NCBI GenBank assembly: GCA_000621185.1
Contig: JHYZ01000017.1
Span: forward strand, 1-64,000
DNA length: 64,000 nucleotides
Source of the DNA: Franconibacter pulveris DSM 19144
GTDB taxonomy: Bacteria; Pseudomonadota; Gammaproteobacteria; Enterobacterales; Enterobacteriaceae
Direction: 5' to 3'
Shown here: positions 17,860 to 27,541 of the stretch, piece by piece
How the letters are laid out: every line of letters starts with the position of its first letter
Numbering within the stretch: the stretch's first letter is position 1
Position numbers and translations under genes: made by a program
The notes under the pieces: model-generated
Told to the model about the DNA's origin: nothing
The model's database searches: none
The model's input: only the letters and a program-made list of their open reading frames with translations

Positions 17860-18870
17860 ATGAGACGAGAGCTTGCTATCGAATTTTCCCGCGTTACGGA
17901 AGCCGCCGCGCTGGCGGGCTATAAATGGCTTGGCCGCGGCGATAAAAACGCCGCTGACGGCGCCGCGGTGCACGCCATGCGCATCATGCTCAACCAGGTC
18001 AATATCGACGGGCGGATCGTGATTGGCGAAGGAGAGATAGACGAAGCGCCGATGCTCTACATCGGCGAGCAGGTGGGCACCGGCAAAGGCGACGCGGTGG
18101 ATATCGCCGTCGACCCTATCGAGGGCACCCGCATGACGGCGATGGGCCAGGCTAACGCGCTGGCGGTGCTGGCGGTGGGCGATAAAGGCAGCTTCCTGAA
18201 CGCGCCGGATATGTATATGGAAAAGCTGATTGTCGGCCCTGGCGCGAAAGGCGTTATCGACCTTAACCTGCCGCTTGCGCAAAATCTCTATAACATCGCC
18301 AGCGCGCTGCATAAGCCGCTGTGCGAACTGACCGTCACCCTGCTTGCGAAACCGCGCCATGATGCGGTTATCGCTGAGCTACAGCAGCTGGGCGTACGCG
18401 TTTTCGCGATTCCCGATGGCGATGTGGCGGCCTCTATCCTCACCTGTATGCCAGATAGCGAAGTGGATGTGCTTTACGGCATCGGCGGCGCGCCCGAAGG
18501 GGTGGTTTCCGCCGCCGTTATCCGCGCGCTGGATGGCGATATGCAGGGCCGCCTGCTGGCGCGCCATCAGGTAAAAGGCGATACGCCGGAAAACCGCGCC
18601 ATTGGCGAGCAGGAGCTGGAGCGTTGCCGACAGATGGGCATCGAAGCGGATAAAGTACTGCGGCTTGATGAGATGGCGCGCAGCGATAACGTGATTTTTT
18701 CCGCCACCGGCATCACCAAAGGCGATCTTCTTGACGGCATCAGCCGCAAGGGCAATATCGCCACCACCGAAACGCTGCTGATTCGGGGCAAATCCCGCAC
18801 CATTCGCCGCATAAAATCAATCCATTACCTGGATCGCAAAGATCCGGACGTACAAACGCATATACTTTAA
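17860..18870 (+). CDS. glpX: Class II fructose-1,6-bisphosphatase GlpX
   Basis: A 336-residue protein, the same length as E. coli GlpX, which hydrolyses fructose-1,6-bisphosphate in gluconeogenesis. Metal and substrate motifs are visible: IVIGEGEIDEAPML, VDPIEGTRMT, and YGIGGAPEGVVSAA. A SD-like GAGAATGAG precedes ATG 17860. In E. coli the gene closes the glpFKX operon; here glpF and glpK are not upstream, mtlR is, so glpX must use its own promoter in the 106-base gap or read-through from mtl. Confidence 0.96.
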   Translation: MRRELAIEFSRVTEAAALAGYKWLGRGDKNAADGAAVHAMRIMLNQVNIDGRIVIGEGEIDEAPMLYIGEQVGTGKGDAVDIAVDPIEGTRMTAMGQANALAVLAVGDKGSFLNAPDMYMEKLIVGPGAKGVIDLNLPLAQNLYNIASALHKPLCELTVTLLAKPRHDAVIAELQQLGVRVFAIPDGDVAASILTCMPDSEVDVLYGIGGAPEGVVSAAVIRALDGDMQGRLLARHQVKGDTPENRAIGEQELERCRQMGIEADKVLRLDEMARSDNVIFSATGITKGDLLDGISRKGNIATTETLLIRGKSRTIRRIKSIHYLDRKDPDVQTHIL

Positions 18871-18889
18871 GACATTTGTCTGAATGAGC

Positions 18890-18913
18890 TTTCCGGCCCC
18901 GGCGGGCTGGAAA
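18890..18913 (+). other. Hairpin between glpX and fpr
   Basis: tttccggccc (18890-18899) pairs with gggctggaaa (18904-18913) over 10 bp, including one G-T pair, around a four-base loop. No U-tract follows. It may be an mRNA-stabilising stem at the 3' end of glpX or a weak terminator. Confidence 0.45.
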
Positions 18914-18964
18914 TCTCCGCTCCCCCTGGCGAAGATAAAGCAAAAGTAATGACAGGAGTGCAAG

Positions 18965-19711
18965 ATGGCGGATTGGGTCACCGGTAAAGTCGTACGGGTT
19001 GAGCACTGGACCGATGCTCTTTTTTCTCTCATTGTTCATGCGCCTGTGGCGCCGTTTACTGCTGGCCAATTTACCAAACTGGCGCTGGAGATTGACGGCG
19101 AACGCGTGCAGCGCGCCTATTCCTACGTCAACGCGCCGGGCAATCCGGACCTTGAGTTTTATCTGGTCACCGTGCCGGAGGGGAAGCTCAGTCCGCGCCT
19201 GCACGCCATGAAGCCTGGCGATGAAGTGATGCTGGTTAGCGACGCGGCGGGCTTTTTCGTGCTGGAAGAGGTGCCGGAATGCGAAACGCTGTGGATGCTG
19301 GCCACGGGGACGGCCATCGGCCCCTATCTTTCCATTTTGCAGGAAGGCAAAGATCTGGACCGCTTTAACAATATCGTGCTGGTGCATGCCGTGCGCTATG
19401 CGCAAGATTTAAGCTATTTGCCGCTGATGCTGGCGCTACAGCAGCGCTATGAAGGCAAGCTGCGCATTCAGACTGTGGTGAGCCGCGAAGAAGTGGCAGG
19501 GTCGCTTACAGGGCGCGTGCCTGCGCTTATTAGCAGCGGCGCGCTGGAAGACGCGGTCGGGCTGCCGATGGATACGCAAACCAGCCATGTGATGCTCTGC
19601 GGCAATCCGCAAATGGTGCGCGATACCCAACAGCTGTTAAAAGATACCCGGCAGATGACCAAACATTTGCGTCGTCGTCCGGGCCACATGACGGCCGAGC
19701 ATTACTGGTAA
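18965..19711 (+). CDS. fpr: Ferredoxin/flavodoxin-NADP reductase
   Basis: A 248-residue FAD protein matching E. coli Fpr, which passes electrons between NADPH and flavodoxin or ferredoxin. RAYSYVNAP in the first domain binds FAD; LATGTAIGPYLS begins the NADP domain; VMLCGNPQMV and the C-terminal HYW are typical. AGGAG lies eight bases before ATG 18965. It follows glpX as in E. coli and ends two bases before the convergent yiiR gene. Confidence 0.96.
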   Translation: MADWVTGKVVRVEHWTDALFSLIVHAPVAPFTAGQFTKLALEIDGERVQRAYSYVNAPGNPDLEFYLVTVPEGKLSPRLHAMKPGDEVMLVSDAAGFFVLEEVPECETLWMLATGTAIGPYLSILQEGKDLDRFNNIVLVHAVRYAQDLSYLPLMLALQQRYEGKLRIQTVVSREEVAGSLTGRVPALISSGALEDAVGLPMDTQTSHVMLCGNPQMVRDTQQLLKDTRQMTKHLRRRPGHMTAEHYW

Positions 19712-19713
19712 TC

Positions 19714-20133
19714 TCAGCGGTATTTCACATCCAGCGTCTCTTTGCCGTACTTGTTTTCGCCCTGGGTGCCGATAAAGGCGCCCAGTTCGATGACCAACAT
19801 CACAATAATCAGCGTGGGGATAAAGCGCCCCACGGCCCACTGCCAGACGCCGGCCAGTATGGCCCAGTTGCCTGCCAGCAGCATCCACGCGAGGATGAAT
19901 AAAAACGCCCATGCGCCCGATTTCCCCCGATCGTGCAGACGTTTTACCATCACCGCCGCGGTTGGCCACAGCAGGCAAACCAGCATAAACGCCGCCGTTT
20001 GCGAATTCAGCATATCGTTGCCTGCCAGCATAAACAGCGCCGTCATGGCGACCAGCCATAAAACGACCCATACCCAGAAATCACGGCGGCCAATGCGGCC
20101 CTTAAACGAAAATAACCATTGCTGTAAGGTCAT
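19714..20133 (-). CDS. yiiR: DUF805 inner-membrane protein YiiR
   Basis: A 139-residue DUF805 protein. The family signature is at the start (LFSFKGRIGRRDFWVW) and RLHDRGKSGAW in the middle, with four hydrophobic segments. Function unknown. It lies opposite fpr as in E. coli and its stop codon is two bases from the fpr stop, leaving no room for a terminator between them. Confidence 0.88.
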   Translation of the reverse strand: MTLQQWLFSFKGRIGRRDFWVWVVLWLVAMTALFMLAGNDMLNSQTAAFMLVCLLWPTAAVMVKRLHDRGKSGAWAFLFILAWMLLAGNWAILAGVWQWAVGRFIPTLIIVMLVIELGAFIGTQGENKYGKETLDVKYR

Positions 20134-20245
20134 GCCATCTTCCTTTTATCGTAATGCCGCGTAGTTTACCCTGGCGCGACGCCTTTTTGACAAGGCCGCC
20201 GCTTCTCGTTTTAATCGCTGTGACAAGCAACCGGGAGTGGGTGTC

Positions 20246-20845
20246 ATGAAGTTTCTGCCTTATGCCTTATTGTTGATACTGCCGCTGGCGGCAGGCCATG
20301 CCGATCCGCTGACGCCGGAAGAAAGCGAGACGCCCGCCGCGCCCTATCTGCTGCCAGGCGCACCCGTATTTGATATCACCATCTCCCGCTTCCGGGAAAG
20401 TTTCAATACTACCAACCCTGGTTTACCGCTGAATGAATTTCGCGCCATTGAAACCAGCCGCGATAAAACGAACCTCACCCGGGCGGCGACCAAAATCAAT
20501 GAAAACCTGTATGCCTCAACGGCGCTTGAGCGCGGCACGTTAAAAATTAAAAGCATGCAGATAACCTGGCTGCCGATTCAGGGGCCGGAACAGAAAGCCG
20601 CCAGAGCGAAAGCGTTGCAGTATATGGCGGCGGTATTAAGAAGCTTTACGCCGGGGCTATCGGCTGCGCAAAGCCAGGCGCGGCTGACGCGTTTGCTGAG
20701 CGCCGGGAAAAACCAGCGCTACTTTAGCCAGACGGAAGGAGCGATTCGCTATGTGGTTTCAGATAGCGGCGAAAAGGGGCTAACTTTCGCTGTTGAACCG
20801 ATTAAGCTTGCACTTACGGATGCTCTGGAAGGCAACAATAAATGA
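20246..20845 (+). CDS. yiiQ: DUF1454 periplasmic protein YiiQ
   Basis: A 199-residue protein, the same length as E. coli YiiQ (DUF1454), function unknown. A signal peptide is seen (MKFLPYALLLILPLAAGHA, cleavage before DPLTPEE), followed by a soluble domain. ATG 20246 follows GGGAG by eight bases; a GTG three codons upstream is less likely. It precedes tpiA on the same strand. Confidence 0.9.
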   Translation: MKFLPYALLLILPLAAGHADPLTPEESETPAAPYLLPGAPVFDITISRFRESFNTTNPGLPLNEFRAIETSRDKTNLTRAATKINENLYASTALERGTLKIKSMQITWLPIQGPEQKAARAKALQYMAAVLRSFTPGLSAAQSQARLTRLLSAGKNQRYFSQTEGAIRYVVSDSGEKGLTFAVEPIKLALTDALEGNNK

Positions 20846-20897
20846 CAAAAAGCAAAGCCTTTCCGTACGCGAATCTCTATACTGTTTCACAGACCGC

Positions 20898-20915
20898 GCT
20901 GCCCTGAAGGGCAGC
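20898..20915 (+). other. Leader hairpin upstream of tpiA
   Basis: gctgccc (20898-20904) and gggcagc (20909-20915) pair around TGAA 38 bases before the tpiA ATG. There is no U-run, so it may stabilise the mRNA 5' end rather than terminate. Confidence 0.45.
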
Positions 20916-20952
20916 AATATTCCTTAATTCGCCTAGCGCGTGGAGAATAAAA

Positions 20953-21720
20953 ATGCGACATCCTTTAGTGATGGGTAACTGGAAACTCAACGGCAACCGC
21001 CACATGGTTAACGAGCTTATCGGCAACCTGCGTAAAGAACTGGCGGGCGTAACCGGCTGCGACGTGGCAATCGCCCCGCCAGCGATGTACCTGGATCTGG
21101 CGAAGCAGGCCGCTGCAGGCAGCCATATCATTCTTGGCGCGCAGAACGTTGACGTAAACCTGTCCGGCGCCTTCACCGGCGAAACTTCCGCTGAAATGCT
21201 GAAAGATATCGGCGCGAAGTACATCATTATCGGCCACTCCGAGCGTCGCACCTACCACGCGGAGTCTGACGAGTTCATCGCCAAAAAATTCGCCGTGCTG
21301 AAAGAGCAGGGTCTGGTGCCGGTGCTGTGCATTGGTGAAACCGAAGCGGAAAACGAAGCGGGTAAAACGGAAGAAGTTTGCGCTCGTCAGATCGACGCCG
21401 TGCTGAAAACGCAGGGCGCAGCCGCTTTCGAAGGCGTAGTGATTGCTTACGAACCGGTATGGGCTATCGGTACCGGCAAATCCGCTACGCCGGCGCAGGC
21501 GCAGGCGGTACACAAGTTCATCCGCGACCATATCGCTAAAGCCGACGCTAAAATCGCTGAGCAGGTCATCATTCAGTACGGCGGCTCCGTAAACGCTGCT
21601 AACGCCGCTGAGCTGTTCACGCAGCCGGATATCGACGGCGCGCTGGTAGGCGGCGCGTCGCTGAAAGCGGATGCTTTCGCTGTCATCGTGAAAGCGGCGG
21701 CGGAAGCTAAGCAAGCGTAA
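20953..21720 (+). CDS. tpiA: Triosephosphate isomerase
   Basis: A 255-residue TIM-barrel enzyme that interconverts dihydroxyacetone phosphate and glyceraldehyde-3-phosphate. Catalytic residues are in place: NWK at 9-11, His95 in GHSERR and Glu167 in [14 protein letters not shown] precedes ATG 20953. Codon use is strongly biased to enteric preferred codons, as for a highly expressed glycolytic gene. A strong terminator follows. Confidence 0.98.
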   Translation: MRHPLVMGNWKLNGNRHMVNELIGNLRKELAGVTGCDVAIAPPAMYLDLAKQAAAGSHIILGAQNVDVNLSGAFTGETSAEMLKDIGAKYIIIGHSERRTYHAESDEFIAKKFAVLKEQGLVPVLCIGETEAENEAGKTEEVCARQIDAVLKTQGAAAFEGVVIAYEPVWAIGTGKSATPAQAQAVHKFIRDHIAKADAKIAEQVIIQYGGSVNAANAAELFTQPDIDGALVGGASLKADAFAVIVKAAAEAKQA

Positions 21721-21747
21721 TCGCGTCGTTTATCCGCCCCACGGCTT

Positions 21748-21783
21748 AAAGCCCGGCAAGCGCATCGCTGCCGGGCTTTTTAT
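21748..21783 (+). terminator. Terminator after tpiA
   Basis: aaagcccggca (21748-21758) pairs with tgccgggcttt (21769-21779), followed by TTTTATTT. A short inner agcg/cgct pairing lengthens it. It also faces the 3' end of the convergent transporter gene at 21785. Confidence 0.88.
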
Positions 21784-21784
21784 T

Positions 21785-23089
21785 TCAGAGCTTGCCAAGT
21801 AGTTGAAACCAGCCGTAATCCAGCGGCAACAGAACCAGAAAGGTCGCGACTGCCAGCCACAGACAGAGCTTCATGCCCGCCCGGGCAGGCACTTTGCCAA
21901 GCGCCATCGCCACCACTATCGGCGAGGCTTGATAAGGCAGCAGCGGTGTTGAATAGCCCAACACCTGAATCATAATCACAGAGAGCAGCGGAAAACCTGT
22001 CGCCTGCGAAAAGCTTTGCGCGAGCGTGGTATAAAGCGCCGGTACGCCGTTCGCGGTCATAATGAAATTCAGCGCCGTGGTAATGCCCGTCAGCGCCGCA
22101 AAGCTGGTGAAAGGCTTGTCCGGATCAAGCGGCATCACGTGCAGCAGCGCTTCGCCCACCGCGCGGCCAAGCCCGGTTTGCGTTACCGTGGTAGCAAGCC
22201 CGAGAATGCCCGCAACGTAAATGCAGGTGCGCATATTCACACCGCTGGAAAATTCTTCGCCCGAGATAAAACCCACGCGCGGCAGCAGCGTAACGACGGC
22301 TGCGGCAAGGCCGGTCCAGGCAGGGCCGATGCCGTGCCAGCTTTCGGTTACCCACAGCGCTAACACTACCAGCAGCAGCCAGGCGAGCCGCTTTTCCGCG
22401 CCGCTCATCGGCTGCGTGGGCGGCAAATGCTGCGGTGGCTGCGCTTTGCCCGGAAACAGCCAGCAGATAAGCGCAACCAATATCATCCCTTTGAGAAGAC
22501 CGAGTACCGGGGTATGCAACAGCAGATAGGGGAGATAGTTAAGGTGCAGGCCGTAAGAGCCTTCCGCCGCGCCGCTCATCACCAGGTTCGGCACGTTGGC
22601 GGGCAGAATGGTGGCGGAGAGCTGAAAAGTGCCGAACCCCACCGCCAGCGCCAGCCCGTACCAGCCGCGCGTGCCCTCTTCCACGCCGGCGCGCTTCGCC
22701 ATCGCCGCCACAATCGGCATGAGCAGCGCGATGCGTCCCATGTTTGAAGGCATCACAAACGCCAGCGCGTAGCTCAGCAACACAACGCTGCCGACCATCT
22801 GCCACCATTCGCCGGTAAGCCGCGCCGACAACGCCCTCGCGGCCCGGTCGGCCAGACCGGTTTTACGGATAGCCACGCCGAGCACGAAGCCGCTGAACAC
22901 CAGCCAGAAAGCGGAGGAGGCAAAACCGCTGAAGATGGTCTCCGGCGGGGCGATTTTTAACATCATCGCTACCGTGAAAAACAGCAGCGCGGTAATAAAC
23001 TCCGCCAGCAACGAGGTCGCCCACAGGATAATAGTGATAAAAATAACCAGCGTGGGCAGGAACAGAGGGTGAGAAAACCAGTGCGACAT
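21785..23089 (-). CDS. SLC13/DASS-type anion permease
   Basis: A 434-residue hydrophobic protein with about 11-12 membrane segments and a charged loop near residues 215-235 (KAQPPQHLPPTQPMSGAEKR). SNMGRIALLMP and NFIMTANGVPALY fit the divalent anion:sodium symporter / arsenite-permease superfamily, whose members move dicarboxylates, citrate or sulphate. Substrate cannot be read from the sequence. The gene lies between tpiA and cdh, which are nearly adjacent in K-12, so it is an accessory insertion relative to that strain. Confidence 0.8.
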   Translation of the reverse strand: MSHWFSHPLFLPTLVIFITIILWATSLLAEFITALLFFTVAMMLKIAPPETIFSGFASSAFWLVFSGFVLGVAIRKTGLADRAARALSARLTGEWWQMVGSVVLLSYALAFVMPSNMGRIALLMPIVAAMAKRAGVEEGTRGWYGLALAVGFGTFQLSATILPANVPNLVMSGAAEGSYGLHLNYLPYLLLHTPVLGLLKGMILVALICWLFPGKAQPPQHLPPTQPMSGAEKRLAWLLLVVLALWVTESWHGIGPAWTGLAAAVVTLLPRVGFISGEEFSSGVNMRTCIYVAGILGLATTVTQTGLGRAVGEALLHVMPLDPDKPFTSFAALTGITTALNFIMTANGVPALYTTLAQSFSQATGFPLLSVIMIQVLGYSTPLLPYQASPIVVAMALGKVPARAGMKLCLWLAVATFLVLLPLDYGWFQLLGKL

Positions 23090-23151
23090 ACCTGTCTCCT
23101 GTTGAAAATTCAGGCAAGTTTACACTGCCGCACTGCTAAGTAAACGCGGCT

Positions 23152-23916
23152 TTACCCCTGAGAATTGAGGATGCCGCAGTCGTGATCCTGAATCTCTTCC
23201 GCCGAAGCCAGGTTGAAGTCGAGCAGGTTGCGCGCCGTCGCCAGCAAGATAAACGAGCCATCGTTTTGCTTCGCCACCGCCAGCGCGTAACGCCCCATAT
23301 GGCCTCGCGCCTGCGGCACCTCTTCTGCCAGCATCATAAACGGGCTGCGCCTTGAAAGTTCTGGCTCCGTCACGCGCCGCGCCAGGTAATCGTGGCCGCG
23401 CAGGCCGCCGGGAAAAGGTTGCCACTGGCTGCTTATCTGGTGAACGCTCTCATTGAGACGCTGGCGCACGTCCGGGCGCAGGCAAGAGATATGAATATGC
23501 AGATGGTTTTGCGTGCGCCCCAGCCGGGAGTTTATGGTCAGGGATATCGATTCATCCGGCACTTTCTCGCCGCGTTTTTCACTGATGAAACGTCGCGCCT
23601 GCCAGGCTTGCCAGAAAAAATCCGGCGTTCTCGCCTCAAGCAGCAGCGGGCTTTCCATACCGTTGATGCGATAGGTTGGCAACAATAAATACTGGAGCGG
23701 CCCGTTGCGGTCTTTCAGCACCGCATAGCCATCTGCAAGATTGACCTGAGCGCAGGGAGCCGGATTATTTTCGCGCTGCTGATGGGGTACGCACTGTGCG
23801 GTCACAATATGCCGCAGCACGTCGGGGTTACCAGGTTTGAAATGATGCCAGGCCAGCGCAGCCCCTGCTGCCAGTAAGGCAAAGAGCACGCCGGTGACGT
23901 ACAGCGTTCGCTTCAT
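23152..23916 (-). CDS. cdh: CDP-diacylglycerol pyrophosphatase Cdh
   Basis: A 254-residue protein (E. coli 251) that hydrolyses CDP-diacylglycerol to phosphatidate and CMP. The N-terminal hydrophobic anchor (about residues 6-24) places it in the inner membrane. NHLHIHISC carries the HIT-like histidine motif, and [23 protein letters not shown] and LGRTQNH are conserved. ATG 23916 follows an AAGGA-like SD. It shares the leftward direction with the upstream sbp but each has room for its own promoter. Confidence 0.92.
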   Translation of the reverse strand: MKRTLYVTGVLFALLAAGAALAWHHFKPGNPDVLRHIVTAQCVPHQQRENNPAPCAQVNLADGYAVLKDRNGPLQYLLLPTYRINGMESPLLLEARTPDFFWQAWQARRFISEKRGEKVPDESISLTINSRLGRTQNHLHIHISCLRPDVRQRLNESVHQISSQWQPFPGGLRGHDYLARRVTEPELSRRSPFMMLAEEVPQARGHMGRYALAVAKQNDGSFILLATARNLLDFNLASAEEIQDHDCGILNSQG

Positions 23917-24025
23917 GCTTCGTCCTTTTTCTTTTTAAGAGTGAGAGCGTAGCGCAAAAAAGCGCAGGCATGAGCGAAATAAACGTTTAAGGCGGCCATT
24001 GAGGGTTTAACGGGGCGTAGGGCAA

Positions 24026-24055
24026 GAAAAAGCGGGTAGCGCCACGCTTACCCGC
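24026..24055 (-). terminator. Terminator after sbp
   Basis: Reading leftward, gcgggtaagcg pairs with cgctacccgc (one bulge) and is followed by TTTTTCTT. It lies about 40 bases past the sbp stop. Confidence 0.8.
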
Positions 24056-24095
24056 CTTGTTTTCTGGATTGCCACCTCCCTGTGGCCCGTGATGC

Positions 24096-25085
24096 TTAGC
24101 GTTTACTGATCTGATCGAAAGTGCCGCCGTTAGCGAAGTGCGCTTTCTGCGCTTTTGTCCAGCCACCGAAGACATCATCAATGGTGAACAGCTTCAGTTT
24201 CGGGAATTCATTTTCATACTTCTTCGCTACCGCCGGATCACGCGGGCGATAGAAGTTTTTCGCCGCAATTTCCTGGCCTTCCGGCGAGTAGAGGTATTTC
24301 AGGTAAGCCTCCGCCACCGCTTTGGTGCCTTTTTTATCGACCACTTTATCCACGACGGAAACGGTCGGTTCAGCAAGGATAGACTCGCTCGGCGTGACAA
24401 TTTCAAACTTATCTTTACCCAACTCGTTGGCCGCCAGCAGCGCTTCGTTCTCCCAGGCGATCAGCACATCGCCAATGCCACGTTCGACGAAGGTGTTCGT
24501 TGAACCACGCGCGCCGGAGTCGAGCACTTCAACGTTTTTATAGAGCGCTTTGACGAAATCCTGCGCTTTGGCCTGATCGCCGTTGTTCTGATGCAGGGCA
24601 TAGCCCCATGCAGCCAGATAGTTCCAGCGAGCGCCGCCGGAGCTTTTCGGGTTCGGCGTAATCACCGATACGCCCGGCTTAATCAGGTCGCTCCAGTCGT
24701 GGATCTGTTTCGGGTTGCCCTTACGCACCAGGAAAACGATGGTAGAGGTGTAAGGCGCCGAGTTGTCCGGCAGACGCTGGATCCAGTTTTTATCGATGCG
24801 GCCGCGCTCTGCGATGGCGTCTACGTCATAGGCCAGCGCGAGAGTCACCACATCCGCCTCGATACCGTTAATTACCGAGGTCGCCTGTTTGCCGGAACCG
24901 CCGTGCGACTGCCGAATAGTGACGTTATCGCCGGTTTCTTGCTTCCAGTGCGCGCTGAACGCTTTGTTATAAGCGTCGTACAGTTCACGAGTTGGGTCAT
25001 AGGAGACGTTTAATAACTGGATATCCTTCGCCAGTACGCTCGTCGACGCCAACAGTAATGTTAACCCTACTCCCCACTTGTTCAT
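24096..25085 (-). CDS. sbp: Periplasmic sulfate-binding protein Sbp
   Basis: A 329-residue binding protein, the same length as E. coli Sbp, which feeds sulfate to the CysTWA transporter. The signal peptide [19 protein letters not shown] precedes [17 protein letters not shown], the family signature. ATG 25085 is chosen over one five codons upstream because it gives a normal signal peptide. In E. coli it is controlled by CysB/Cbl under sulfur limitation; sites for these were not resolvable by eye in the 145-base upstream gap. Confidence 0.96.
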   Translation of the reverse strand: MNKWGVGLTLLLASTSVLAKDIQLLNVSYDPTRELYDAYNKAFSAHWKQETGDNVTIRQSHGGSGKQATSVINGIEADVVTLALAYDVDAIAERGRIDKNWIQRLPDNSAPYTSTIVFLVRKGNPKQIHDWSDLIKPGVSVITPNPKSSGGARWNYLAAWGYALHQNNGDQAKAQDFVKALYKNVEVLDSGARGSTNTFVERGIGDVLIAWENEALLAANELGKDKFEIVTPSESILAEPTVSVVDKVVDKKGTKAVAEAYLKYLYSPEGQEIAAKNFYRPRDPAVAKKYENEFPKLKLFTIDDVFGGWTKAQKAHFANGGTFDQISKR

Positions 25086-25200
25086 CGCACGTTCTCTCAA
25101 AAGTTATGTTGTGATGAAAAGAGCGTGCCAGAAAGCGCTGCGTTGATTAAAGAATAAAAAAAGATTGGCTATAACTGCGAGGAATATCACAAAGAAAAAG

Positions 25201-25222
25201 AAAGCCGGGTTTCCCCGGCTTT
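25201..25222 (-). terminator. Terminator after pfkA
   Basis: aaagccggg (25201-25209) and cccggcttt (25214-25222) pair around tttc, with T-rich tracts on both sides. It ends nine bases before the pfkA stop codon when read from the left, so it ends leftward pfkA transcription and shields sbp. Confidence 0.85.
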
Positions 25223-25230
25223 TTGTTAAT

Positions 25231-26193
25231 TTAGTAGAGCTTTTTGGCGCACTCCAGCCAGTCGCCTTTGAATGGACGCTTCATATTTTCGATAGCGTCG
25301 ATGATGTCGTGATGCACCATCTTCTCGTTCTGAATGCCCACGCAGCGGCCGCCGTGGCCCTGCAACAGCAGTTCGATAGCGTAAGCGCCCATGCGGGAAG
25401 CCAGGATACGGTCGTAAGGCACCGGAGAGCCGCCGCGCTGAATATGGCCCAGCACGGTAGCGCGGGTTTCGCGCTTCGTTTCTGATTCAATATACTTCGC
25501 CAGTTCGTCGATATCGCAGATATGCTCGGTGATGGCGACGATAGCGTGTTTTTTGCCTTTCGCGATGCCGGCTTTGATTTCCGCTACCAGATCTTCACGG
25601 TTGAATTCCACTTCCGGCAACACGATAAACTCGCAGCCGCCTGCTATGGCTGCCGCCAGCGTCAGGTCGCCGCAGTAACGGCCCATCACTTCTACAATGG
25701 AGATACGCTGGTGAGAAGAAGAGGTATCGCGCAGGCGGTCAATCGCTTCAACAACGGTATGCAGCGCGGTGAAGTAGCCGATAGTGTAATCCGTGCCCGC
25801 TACGTCGTTATCGATAGTGCCCGGCAGGCCGATGCACGGGAAGCCCATTTCAGTCAGGCGCTTGGCGCCCATGTAGGAGCCGTCGCCGCCAATGACCACC
25901 AGCGCATCAATGCCGCGTTTTTTCATGTTTTCGATAGCCACGGCGCGGATGTGCTCTTCACGGAACTCCGGAAAACGCGCAGAGCCCAGGAAGGTGCCAC
26001 CGCGGTTGATCATGTCGGAAACGCTGTAGCGGTCGAGCTGAACCATACGGTCTTCATACAGGCCCAGGTAGCCATCATAAATGCCGAATACTTCCAGCCC
26101 TTCTGTTAAAGCCGCACGGACCACGCCACGAATAGCAGCGTTCATGCCCGGCGCATCACCGCCACTCGTCAACACACCGATTTTCTTAATCAT
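25231..26193 (-). CDS. pfkA: 6-phosphofructokinase I
   Basis: A 320-residue ATP-dependent phosphofructokinase identical in length to E. coli Pfk[11 protein letters not shown] (11-20) and GGDGSYMGA (102-110) bind ATP; GTIDND (125-130) carries the catalytic Asp; [10 protein letters not shown] and GHIQRGGSP are substrate and effector motifs. It commits glucose to glycolysis and is allosterically controlled by PEP and ADP in the family. Own promoter expected in the 181-base gap after fieF. Confidence 0.98.
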   Translation of the reverse strand: MIKKIGVLTSGGDAPGMNAAIRGVVRAALTEGLEVFGIYDGYLGLYEDRMVQLDRYSVSDMINRGGTFLGSARFPEFREEHIRAVAIENMKKRGIDALVVIGGDGSYMGAKRLTEMGFPCIGLPGTIDNDVAGTDYTIGYFTALHTVVEAIDRLRDTSSSHQRISIVEVMGRYCGDLTLAAAIAGGCEFIVLPEVEFNREDLVAEIKAGIAKGKKHAIVAITEHICDIDELAKYIESETKRETRATVLGHIQRGGSPVPYDRILASRMGAYAIELLLQGHGGRCVGIQNEKMVHHDIIDAIENMKRPFKGDWLECAKKLY

Positions 26194-26374
26194 GACTACC
26201 TCTGAACGTAGAATACAAAATGAATTCTGTTGCCGAATACCGCCGCGCTCAGGCGAAACGGCCGACCATGCTGCAAATAGTAACTTAAGCGTTTCCTGCT
26301 GAATTGATTCAGGTCAGGCCACAGGATACTGACTTTTACCAAAAATGGCTGCGCCTGAGGGCGTTAACAGCGGT

Positions 26375-27280
26375 TTACTTAAGTTCAAACTGCCCCTGCT
26401 GCGGCTGGGGTACTACCGAGCAAGGATCCTGGTGAATAATCACATCTGACCCCGGAAAATGCGTCAGAATCGCCTGTTCCACCTGTTCAGCAACCAAATG
26501 CGCCTGAACAAGCGGCAAATTATCTTCCATTTCCAGATGAAGTTGAATAAAGCGGGTCGGCCCTGACTGCCGCGTGCGAAGATCGTGCGCTCCTCTGACG
26601 CCGGGCCAGGAGGAGACGATATCAATGATTGCCTGACGTTCATTATCAGGTAAAGCGCGATCCAGCAAAGACTGCACCGCCTCGTACCCCATTCGTAAGG
26701 CACTATACAAAATATAGATGCCAATACCGAGCGCGAACAACGAATCGGCACGGTGCCAGCCATACCACGACAGCGCCAGCGCAACCAGAATCGCGCCGTT
26801 CATCATAACATCAGACTGATAGTGAAGCATATCCGCGCGTACCGCCTGGCTGCGGGTTTTACGCACAACCCAGCGCTGGAACGTCACCAGCAACAATGTG
26901 CTAACGAGCGCGATAAGGGTGACGACCATCCCCACGCCCGGTTCGTTCATAGGCTCCGGCTGCGCCAGATGCTGGATGCTGGTTAAAAAGAGGAACAGGG
27001 CGGATCCGGAAATAAACATGCTTTGCGCCAGCGCCGCCAGAGACTCCGCTTTTCCATGGCCGAAGGTATGTTCTTCATCCGCAGGCTGCAGGGAATAGCG
27101 CACCACCAGCAGGTTAGTGAGCGAGGCGGCGATATCTACAAGCGAATCCACAAGCGCCGCCAGAATGCTGACAGAACCGGTATACCACCAGGCGAAAATT
27201 TTGATGATCAGCAGCAGCGAAGCCATAACCGTGGCGGCGACGGCGGCCCGGTTTACCAGTTGCGCATAATTATGAACCAT
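26375..27280 (-). CDS. fieF: Cation diffusion facilitator FieF
   Basis: A 301-residue CDF exporter (E. coli FieF/YiiP 300) that exchanges Zn2+/Fe2+ for protons at the inner membrane. The transport site is formed by [11 protein letters not shown] (Asp pair in TM2) and HYQSDVMMN (His-Asp pair in TM5). The cytoplasmic domain shows [19 protein letters not shown] and DVIIHQDPC. It sits between cpxP and pfkA as in E. coli. Confidence 0.96.
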   Translation of the reverse strand: MVHNYAQLVNRAAVAATVMASLLLIIKIFAWWYTGSVSILAALVDSLVDIAASLTNLLVVRYSLQPADEEHTFGHGKAESLAALAQSMFISGSALFLFLTSIQHLAQPEPMNEPGVGMVVTLIALVSTLLLVTFQRWVVRKTRSQAVRADMLHYQSDVMMNGAILVALALSWYGWHRADSLFALGIGIYILYSALRMGYEAVQSLLDRALPDNERQAIIDIVSSWPGVRGAHDLRTRQSGPTRFIQLHLEMEDNLPLVQAHLVAEQVEQAILTHFPGSDVIIHQDPCSVVPQPQQGQFELK

Positions 27281-27474
27281 AACGACTCCAGCACCTTAAG
27301 CGGCAAGTATAACGGATAGCCTTACACACAAAGGTGAAAAAAAGCGCACTGCAGTACGTCTGTTCTCGCGAAGGAAAAAGACCATTCTTGCTGTATTTTC
27401 ATCTATGACGCACGGCCCGCCGCTATCTTTTCTGAACTTAACAGGTTAAGGCCATAGCAGGTGCGGAAAAAAGA

Positions 27475-27532
27475 CAAAAAAAACCCCCTCGTCATGAGGG
27501 GGAAGACAGGGATGGTGTCTATGGCAAGGAAA
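27475..27532 (-). ncRNA. cpxQ: CpxQ small RNA from the cpxP 3' end
   Basis: The 3' untranslated part of cpxP reads TTTTCCTTGCCATAGACACC and continues through CATCCCTGTC into the terminator stem. As I recall it, this is nearly the CpxQ sequence of E. coli and Salmonella, where RNase E releases it from cpxP mRNA. There it works with Hfq to repress envelope protein mRNAs during inner-membrane stress. The 5' end at 27532 is placed by analogy; the 3' end is the U-tract. Confidence 0.78.
27476..27501 (-). terminator. Terminator of cpxP/CpxQ
   Basis: Leftward, CCCCCTC pairs with GAGGGGG around ATGAC, followed by seven T. The arms are 27495-27501 and 27483-27489. It provides the Hfq-binding U-rich tail of CpxQ. 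Confidence 0.88.
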
Positions 27533-27541
27533 ACAGGGTTG

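Noticed and set aside
27481-27501. Possible extra small gene at the cpxP 3' end
   Set aside because: The conserved bases fit CpxQ and its terminator; no frame with a ribosome site is present.
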